Source of the DNA: Conidiobolus incongruus B7586
Taxonomy: Eukaryota; Entomophthoromycota; Entomophthoromycetes; Entomophthorales; Conidiobolaceae
Length of the DNA stretch: 16,383 bases
Direction of reading: 5' to 3'
Assembly: GCA_000697335.1 (NCBI GenBank)
Contig: JNEM01015952.1
Span: 1-16,383 of the forward strand
The notes beneath the pieces are model-generated. The model was not told the origin of the DNA. It ran no database searches and was given only the letters and a program-made list of their open reading frames with translations. The first letter of the stretch is position 1, and the number at the start of each line of letters is the position of its first letter. Below are positions 9,705-16,383 of the stretch, in pieces. The position numbers and the translations under genes are program-made.

Positions 9705-10364
9705 ATTATTATTATTAAATATTATAATAGATATTTTTATTATTAGTTCATTTTCATTTATATAATAGAATAAATTTAAAATTTATTAGTTAATTGATTA
9801 GTAATAGTATATCATAACACAAATATCAAACTACTTTTCTTGTTAATCACAAAGAAAGATTGAATATTAATTCTATTTTTATAAATTTTAAAATTTCTTG
9901 GTAAAAAAAAATTTCATTTATTTTATTTTTATTTTTTTTTAGTAAATTAAGTTTTATTTAAAATAATTTTGAATATAATTCAATTACTTTTAAAATTTAG
10001 ATTCAAATTGATTTTATTAAAGCTTAGCAGCAACTGATAATATAGTTTATTTTGATACTGTATACTTATTCCATTTATTACTAGATACATTAATTTATAC
10101 ATCTAACTTCTAAAATTGATGAGAGTCCAAATAGTGTGAGGCGAATAAACATTAATATATTAATAGTTAAGAGATTTGAATATAATTCGAATCATATTTT
10201 TAATAATAGTAGATTTAAATTTTGATGAAAATTAAATCCCAAAATATATATTAATTAGAGAAAATAGTGTAATTTTGAATAAATGGAAGAATTCAAAAAT
10301 TGGCATTGAATCCTGTATCATTAATCAAAGATCCTGTTAGGTTTAGTTACATATCGTATTCTTA

Positions 10365-10371
10365 TATAAAT
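10365..10371 (+). promoter_or_regulatory. Putative TATA box of gene C
   Basis: TATAAAT within TATATAAAT, 50 bp upstream of the gene C ATG. The placement is like that for genes A and D. Confidence 0.4.
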
Positions 10372-10420
10372 AGTTCCTAATTGCTATATGATTCAATAGT
10401 TTGATCCAGTAATACTCACC

Positions 10421-11087
10421 ATGTCTAGCGGAAGTCAACCTATGCATTTTCTCTATATAGGCCATCTTCAGAATACAATAGATAATAATAATATAGCTAA
10501 TAATGTTAGACTTCCATGCGAAATAGGCATAAATATCCAGGATTTTTTGAGAGAGACGTTGGAATCTAATGATCCCGATCATATCAAGAGTCAAATATAA
10601 GATGATTAGATATGTTGGATTAGAGATGCTATGCTTGTTAACTGTATGTATTATGATCGCGGTCCTATTCTTGATCATATTACCAAATCTAGTGGTCCTC
10701 ACAATCATTATGATCTCAATCATTGGATTTATTATTGTATATTACTTATTGGTAATCAATATCAATCCGAAAATACTTCCAATTAATGTATATTAACCTC
10801 TATATACCATTATGGTATTTCATGGATAGTTGATGAGAAACTACTTCCACATGCTTGATCGTCCTCACGACTTTCTGATAGAAATGCCAGAGATTGATTG
10901 GAGTTTGAATGAACAAAATATGAGCATATCTCCACCTAGCTATCATATTGCAAGCTGTGAACCTCCTCCTACATATGATGCAATAATTAGAGAAAATCAT
11001 TTGGATACTTCCACATCTATTGGTGAAAATTCACAATTGAATTCATCACGTTCTTTAACTATTGGACAAATTCCTAATCAGCGATAG
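10421..11087 (+). pseudogene. Gene C: diverged family member with a frame change in exon 1
   Basis: From ATG 10421 a 59-codon frame runs to TAA at 10598-10600. It encodes M-S-S-G-S-Q-P and a segment L-P-C-E-I-G-I-N-I-Q-D-F-L-R-E-T-L-E-S matching the position of the W-R-G-S region, but with the Trp and Ser lost. The homologous continuation lies one base later and runs through Y-V-G-L-E-M and two hydrophobic helices to 10751. A 78-bp phase-0 intron (10752-10829) follows, then exon 2 from 10830 to the TAG at 11085-11087. Exon 2 keeps R-N-Y-F-H-M-L-D-R-P, PPSY and PPPTY. The frames overlap around 10548-10597, so the shift falls there, most likely near 10586-10600. Either this is a recent pseudogene, an assembly error, or rarely a +1 frameshift; splice sites and the tail look intact. 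Its relation to genes A, B and D is firm from architecture. Confidence 0.7.
10752..10829 (+). other. Intron of gene C
   Basis: A 78-bp phase-0 intron with donor GTAATC and acceptor ATAG. It is the longest of the four and at the same position, after the second membrane helix. Exon 2 starts L-M-R-N-Y, parallel to F-M-R-K-L in gene D. Confidence 0.75.
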
Positions 11088-11961
11088 ATATCATAGATAT
11101 TAAGTTTTTTGTTATGATACACACAATCTTGAACATCTATTATATGATTTTTAATACCTTTTATCAGATTTTAAAATCTAACAAATTTTATTCATTTTTT
11201 ATTATTATCGGCACTCAATGAGAATTAAATTATCACTATCAAATTGCTAAAAGAAAAAAATATGATTGATAAAATGATAACATCAAAATATATATTATAT
11301 ATTAATTTAATATCCAAATAAATTATCAAACCACATTAAAAGACCTATTCACTTTTTTCAATTAATCTTTAAATAGATTTTATATTTTTCTAATATCAAA
11401 TATATTTTAATGAAGAAATAGTCAAAATAGTATATTATTAAATTGATATGATGTAATGGAAATATTTAAAAATTTCATTTATAATAATAGACTTTATAAT
11501 ATAATTACACAGTAAATTTCTAAGAAACAGTTTTCTTACTCAAATTATATTTTAGAATGATATAAACACAAAAAAGTATAAATTTTAAACAATAAGTGGT
11601 GAATTAACTAAAATCAAAATATTAATTAATAGCCTAATAAACAAAGTAAAATGATAAATTTTTAATTAAATTACTATGTTTTTGATGCTTAGCCTTATTA
11701 CTTGGAACATTTGCAATTATTATTAACGAATCATCATATTTTGAATACAGAAATATATTGATATCTTCATTTCTTTGTTTTTTGCAATTAAATATTTTTA
11801 GGTTGAACGTAATTTTGCGAGAATATAAATTAAATATAAATCACTAAAGGAACCTATATATTAACTAATAATTATGATTATTAATTTTTTTCTCATCTTG
11901 TTGAAAAATAAAAGAACAATTAAGTAAACTAATATAACTAATGGCTCTGACTCAATATTTT

Positions 11962-12016
11962 AAAATAACATTTTTGTTCACAATGTTATTTTTCATAATA
12001 CGGAATAATAACATTG
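11962..12016. repeat. Three alternating ATAACATT/AATGTTAT repeats (competing hairpins)
   Basis: AAAATAACAT (11962-11971) can pair with ATGTTATTTT (11983-11992). The overlapping CAATGTTATT (11981-11990) can instead pair with AATAACATTG (12007-12016). Both stems are perfect over 10 bp and exclude one another. Confidence 0.65.
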
Positions 12017-13550
12017 GCAAATAATAATTATAAGGTTATTAAAAACTTTAATAAATAATATTATAGTAAGTTAAAAATTTTCAGTATACAATTAACTATA
12101 ATTTATATGAAATATAAATATTGTTTAAATATTTTATTCTCTATACATCTCCTAGTGAAGCCAAAATTCGATTATAATATTAATCTTAAAAATAAAAATA
12201 TATAATAAAAATTGTTTAATATAAGAGAGATTCAAAATTCACCTTGATTAACTTATTTCACGAGAAAACAAACTCAACGTACTCTCTAGTGATTAAAATA
12301 TATAACAAATGATAACATATAATCACACTAAAAGTTGGCATATTTAATAATTACAGCTATTAATTTAAACTTTACATGGCTAATAAAAATAAAGTAGTGG
12401 CCATTAGGTTTAATTCAATCAATCATATAACTAGATATAATTTATAATTTATATTTAGAAGTGGTCATAAATTAATAATATGAAAAAGTATTATTTAGTT
12501 CCGAAAAATCAATATAAATTATTAAATTAATTAATTTTGATGAACTTTACCTCATCCATTGATATGCTCAATTGAAGTGTAAATATCAGTTTTTAATAAA
12601 TTATCTATTGCTTGAATATTTTGTAATTAATAACTTTATCCTTCTTTTATATACCAATTCATGTATATATAAATATTAAATCTACATAGATTATTATAAA
12701 ATTATAATATATTAAATAATTTATTATCAATTTAATATTATATGAAAAAATTGGATCAATATAATTAATATATTTAAACTATGTAGTTGATTGATAAACT
12801 TTTATTTTGAACCTATAAGCATATTTGATTAATTTATCATCCTAAAATAATCTGAACGATTTCAGTAATTGTTATAATTCTTTTACCATATTTAGTTCTT
12901 TAAATGAATATTCAATTATATTTCTCTTGAAATATATTACTTGTAATTATATTACAATTTCTATTCCAACTATTGTCATATTTTTATTAATTAATAATCT
13001 TAATTCAAAATAAAATTAAAATAAGTATAATTCCAAATTTGGTAATAACAATAGATAATCAAAGTATAAATTTTGAATATATTCTAAATAGAATCCAAAA
13101 ATTTTTCAAATTAAAATAAAAATAACTTAAAATTCAAAATTAAAATTATTTTTGCATTTTATTTTTAATTTCTTGGCTTATTTTAAAATAATTTTTTACA
13201 TAAAAAATTTTATTTTAAATTTTATTAAATTAATATAATTAGATTAATATAAAAAAACTTAATTGATGTATTTTAATATTTTTTATTTGGATGAAAATTA
13301 TAACATTTAACTTATTATATTCACACCACAATATCACAGGTTAATTTTAATATCGTTATTTTTTTTCAAGTCCCTTAATTTATATTTTAATTCTAAAATT
13401 AATTTAAAGCGGTGAAATTTGGAAAAATCATAAGACATAAATAGTTATTGAAGATTGGTTGGATGACTATTCTATAAATTAATCTGATTAATTTATTGAT
13501 ATTAGGTGAGACAATAAGTAATTTTATCATGTAATGGTTGTTCTTATCAA

Positions 13551-13557
13551 TATAAAT
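13551..13557 (+). promoter_or_regulatory. Putative TATA box of gene D
   Basis: TATAAAT, 72 bp upstream of the gene D ATG, followed closely by GATCA. Gene A has the same heptamer followed by GATCA within about 15 bp. Confidence 0.4.
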
Positions 13558-13628
13558 ATATGGATCATTTCATCATTTCACTAAATTTCAGTATTATCTT
13601 GTAGTTAGTCTTATAATGATTATTTTCA

Positions 13629-14308
13629 ATGTTATCATTTAGTAGAAATGCTAATGTTTTAATCCATACATCAAATGTCAACTCTAATACTAACCCAGAA
13701 AACACAAATCGAGCCACTGAAATACCCCTAACTTTTGAATGGACAGGAAGTATTCAAAATGCTTTGTACCAAGCTAGTATGGCAACTGAGCCAGAGCAAC
13801 TAGAATCTTTAAAAAGGAGTATCAGAAGAGCTTTTTATCACAAAATAGGCCTTTTAATAGCTTCTGCTGGGATTATTATTTCTATATTATTATTCGTTGT
13901 TAAAAATGTTCAACTTATTGCTGTGTTTGTTGCTGTTGTTAGTGGTTTTATCCTAATTGACCAAATTATGGTAAATTTAAATTTGCTTATCTAATTTATT
14001 TAGGATATTAAATATTAAATTTTTAGTTTATGAGAAAATTATTAAGTATGGTTGAGAATCCTGGACACTATCTAATGCAATTAAATTTATCTACGGATCC
14101 CGTTGAAGATCCTGAAACTCCAGATACCTTACCTCCTCCACCTCCTACCTACGAAGTGGCTCAGCTACAACCCCCTGCATATGATATTTCTAAAATATAT
14201 GCTGGCGATGTTAGTACCTTACCATCCCCTGAAGTTCCACTAACAACAATAACCGTAGTTGGTCAAAGCAATCAACCTGCTACCTCCCAATCAGTTGTTA
14301 ATACCTAA
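13629..14308 (+). CDS. Gene D: two-TM protein with a double PPxY tail (two exons)
   Basis: CDS is 13629..13970 joined to 14027..14308, predicted 207 aa. A polar Asn/Thr-rich N-terminus is followed by the family segment at W38-T-G-S41, I-Q-N-A-L-Y-Q-A-S, with Thr in place of the usual Arg. The charged stretch L-K-R-S-I-R-R leads into hydrophobic helices at about 73-91 and 93-110. The intron is 56 bp, phase 0, GTAAAT donor, CTAAT branch-like site. The acceptor at 14026 is used because the earlier AG at 14003 would lead straight into a stop. Exon 2 starts F-M-R-K-L-L-S-M-V-E-N-P and holds a proline run ending in PPTY (153-156) and then PPAY (163-166), six residues apart. It is the clearest family member for recognising the pattern. 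A NEDD4/Rsp5 WW-domain partner is the inferred contact. Confidence 0.88.
13971..14026 (+). other. Intron of gene D
   Basis: A 56-bp phase-0 intron, donor GTAAAT, CTAAT about 30 nt before the acceptor TTTTAG. Exon 1 would otherwise run seven codons into the intron (V-N-L-N-L-L-I) and stop. Confidence 0.85.
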
Positions 14309-15139
14309 AATCCATCAAGGTTAGGTTAATTAGATATGAAGATATAGCCTATTTCACAATTTTTATATTATTCATAACCATTATATTCCAATCAGTCATT
14401 CTGTTAAGTTTATTTAAATATTAATTAATACAATGTAAATACAAAAAATACTTTCAATTGATTTGAAAAAATATCATATATTAACTCACTAAATCTCAAA
14501 ATTGTCTAGGTTTTGTTTTTTAAAATAAATATCATAATTTAACTTTTATTTCCTAAATTTTAAACTCTATACCTTAGACTCAATATTATTTATATCAGTG
14601 TTATATTCATCAAAAATATTAAGTTTAAGCAATTCTTTTTTTTTGTCTCATATATTCAATTATTAGATCTCATAATTTTTAGTTCATTAACTTCTTGTGA
14701 ATAATATTTAACACGATTTAAAGCAAACATCAAAATACTTTGTTTAAAATAGGTTTAGAGTGTATAAATACCTATATTTGATTATGATTAGTTTTGAAGT
14801 TTTGACAAAGTAAACTTTATGATAATAATTTATAGTTATTATTGAATAATATAACTGAAATCATTGAAATTTAAATTATCCCACTCGGTAAAAAAAGTAA
14901 TAATCTTTTTTGTGTTGCTTTATTATTCAAGAGTAAATACTAAGAAATTTAAAATTTAATTAATTTAGACAATAATAATTTAAATTTGTAACTTTATATT
15001 ATGAAAAATTGTCTTTAATCTAAAATCACTTCCTGCTAAAGTTATTATTTTTATCATTTTTATTTCTATTAAGAAATAGTAATTGGTTAATATATTGTAA
15101 TAGATAGCATTGATTTAGAAATATTATATACAAACACAA

Positions 15140-15157
15140 ATATATATATATATATAT
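15140..15157. repeat. AT dinucleotide microsatellite
   Basis: An 18-bp uninterrupted AT alternation in intergenic sequence. Confidence 0.8.
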
Positions 15158-15413
15158 TATAAATGCGTTAAATGGTTAATTATTTAGATATACATTATAA
15201 AATAGTAATATTTTCATTTTTTTTAAATTTTGAAACATTTTAAATTATTAAAGATAGTAAAAAATATTTGAATTATCTATTTTATTTAAAAATTAATATA
15301 AAATATTTAAAATGAGTAATATAATAGATAATTTATTATAAAAGAATTAAAATGAATAAAATAAAGAGTGTAGAGGTGGTATAATTGGACTCATAACTAA
15401 AAGAAATAATTAT

Positions 15414-15418
15414 AAAAA
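15414..15418 (-). terminator. RNA polymerase III terminator of tRNA-Gln
   Basis: A five-base A run on the plus strand, which is TTTTT on the minus strand, about 16 nt beyond the tRNA 3' end. Confidence 0.6.
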
Positions 15419-15433
15419 TTTTGTTCACGAATA

Positions 15434-15505
15434 AGCTCTGCCTGAGAATCGAACTCAGATCGCAGGATTCAAAGTCCTGAGTGCTAACCATTACACCAGC
15501 GGATC
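15434..15505 (-). tRNA. tRNA-Gln (TTG), acceptor stem diverged
   Basis: A 72-nt cloverleaf on the minus strand without encoded CCA. The D arm GTGT-AATGGTTA-GCAC follows the eukaryotic tRNA-Gln pattern. The anticodon stem CAGGA/TCCTG is perfect, and the loop CTTTGAA gives anticodon TTG. The T arm CTGAG-TTCGATT-CTCAG is also perfect. The acceptor stem is not: GATCCGC against GCAGAGC leaves A2-G71 and C5-A68 unpaired, where GCTCTGC would pair fully. The discriminator is T. The internal A and B boxes look sound, so it could still be transcribed, but two acceptor mismatches suggest a pseudogene or a copy under weak constraint. Confidence 0.85.
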
Positions 15506-16383
15506 TTTTTTTTATTTATATAAAGTTATTGATCTATTACACATATTTTTTTACGAATTTTAATTTCTTAAAATAAAAATTTATCATAAACATTATTTAT
15601 TTAAATATTATCAAATATACTAAAAATATTATCCTTAATAATTTATAGGTTAACAAACATGTTGTTAAATTCAATAATAATATATATACATTATTCTATA
15701 ATTAACCATTTTATTTATTTTATAAATATTAATAAGAATAAAATTAATCAACCTTTGAACATCAGAATTCATATATATTATTTGAATTCATTTTATTCTA
15801 TTATATTTATACTTAATCACTATATTGTAGTTTTATTTTATTTGTTTTAATAGTTAGTGATGGGAAATAATTATTTCTATCACTCAAGAAACTCTAGTTA
15901 TTATACTGATATAAAAAGTTATATTAAAAGTGCCTTATTTCATAAATTGATTAAACTCATTATTTTCTGCCTATAAGGTATTATTATTTAATAATTTCTA
16001 TAATTAAAACAAATATAAGATTATCATTAGCAAACTAATAAATATATCTTTCTATAATTATTTTCAAAAATATCTAGTGTTTATGTTTTTCTTATAATAT
16101 TCACAAAAATATTAAGTTATAATAAATATAAGATATTTACTTAATTTAAAAAACTTGATTAATAATAAATTATTTTTATTTGATTTATTAAACCTTTTTA
16201 ATTTCCTTTAACTTTATAGTAATTTATTATTTACTACTAGTAATTCCTTATTTAAGGTTTAAAAGTTTATTTTCTCTTATTTTTATTATTAATATTTAAT
16301 TTATATCAATTATAAAAATTTTATAATTCTATATCATAATATACTTATATTAATAGCTTAATAAATTAATCAATTAAATAATA
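15506..16383. other. AT-rich region to window end, no gene seen
   Basis: A 63-codon open stretch at 15659-15850 is Ile/Tyr/Asn-rich and has the composition of random A/T sequence. No homology or signal supports a gene. Confidence 0.6.

Larger units (their letters stand above)
9643..10420. other. AT-rich spacer upstream of gene C
   Basis: No gene is seen. It contains a perfect palindrome at 9683-9704, a short ATT run at about 9703-9718, and the probable TATA box of gene C near its right end. Confidence 0.6.
11088..13628. other. AT-rich intergenic desert, no gene seen
   Basis: Over 2.5 kb without a supportable reading frame, tRNA or transposon motif. The only local structure noted is a set of mutually complementary repeats at 11962-12016. 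The TATA box of gene D is near its right end. Confidence 0.65.
14309..15433. other. AT-rich intergenic region, no gene seen
   Basis: No reading frame or domain can be supported. It contains an 18-bp AT dinucleotide run at 15140-15157. Confidence 0.6.

Noticed and set aside
10591-10610. Possible 20-bp GT-AG intron explaining the frame change in gene C
   Set aside because: Far too short to be spliced, and removing it does not lead into the homologous frame.
10343-10723. 126-codon minus-strand open frame across gene C
   Set aside because: It is antisense to the gene C exon 1, which has family homology, a downstream intron and a PPxY tail in the sense direction; the antisense frame shows no motif.
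10800-11000. 66-codon minus-strand open frame
   Set aside because: It is the antisense shadow of gene C exon 2 and intron.
15370-15434. Possible second tRNA-like sequence (A-box-like TGGTATAATTGG and loop-like CTCATAA)
   Set aside because: The anticodon stem does not pair, there is no proper B box, and it would run into the tRNA-Gln gene on the other strand.
15659-15850. 63-codon open frame
   Set aside because: Low-complexity Ile/Asn/Tyr/Phe content typical of random AT-rich DNA, with no supporting signal.

Overview
This is an extremely AT-rich eukaryotic nuclear window with a few GC-richer islands. Three things mark it as eukaryotic: two cytosolic-type tRNA genes with internal A and B boxes and no encoded CCA, several two-exon genes with very short GT-AG introns (48 to 78 bp), and a decayed mariner transposon. 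The best fit is an early-diverging, AT-rich fungus of the Rhizophagus/Gigaspora (Glomeromycotina) kind. That assignment is inferred from composition, intron size and element content, not from a marker gene.

The main content is a dispersed family of four related two-exon genes: A (2003-2747, minus), B (4455-5045, plus), C (10421-11087, plus, with a frame change) and D (13629-14308, plus). What first look like pairs of neighbouring small ORFs are exon 1 and exon 2 of one gene. In each, exon 1 encodes a soluble N-terminus with a conserved segment (W-R/T-G-S-x-x-[DN]-A-x-x-Q-A in A, B and D) followed by a two-helix membrane hairpin. A phase-0 intron lies just after the second helix. Exon 2 encodes a polar tail with two PPxY motifs about six residues apart. 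PPxY motifs are the classical ligands of WW domains such as those in Rsp5/NEDD4 ubiquitin ligases. The family therefore looks like small membrane-anchored WW-domain adaptors, but I do not recognise it as a named family and that role is inferred.

Layout: 1-2002, AT-rich desert with a perfect palindrome. 2003-2747, gene A. 3346-3912, a GC-richer LTR-retrotransposon fossil that stops at the tRNA-Asp gene (3913-3984). 4455-5045, gene B. 5142-8055, a block of about 2.9 kb bounded by degenerate inverted repeats with no recognisable product, possibly a worn DNA transposon. 8366-9642, a mariner element whose D,D34D transposase reads largely in one frame but carries many nonsense codons that look like CpA-to-TpA changes. 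10421-11087, gene C. 11088-13628, AT-rich desert. 13629-14308, gene D. 15434-15505, a tRNA-Gln gene on the minus strand with two acceptor-stem mismatches. The remainder to 16383 is AT-rich with nothing recognisable.

The window reads as gene-poor, transposon-worn DNA in which a lineage-specific family has spread and diverged while keeping its architecture, splice position and double PPxY signature.
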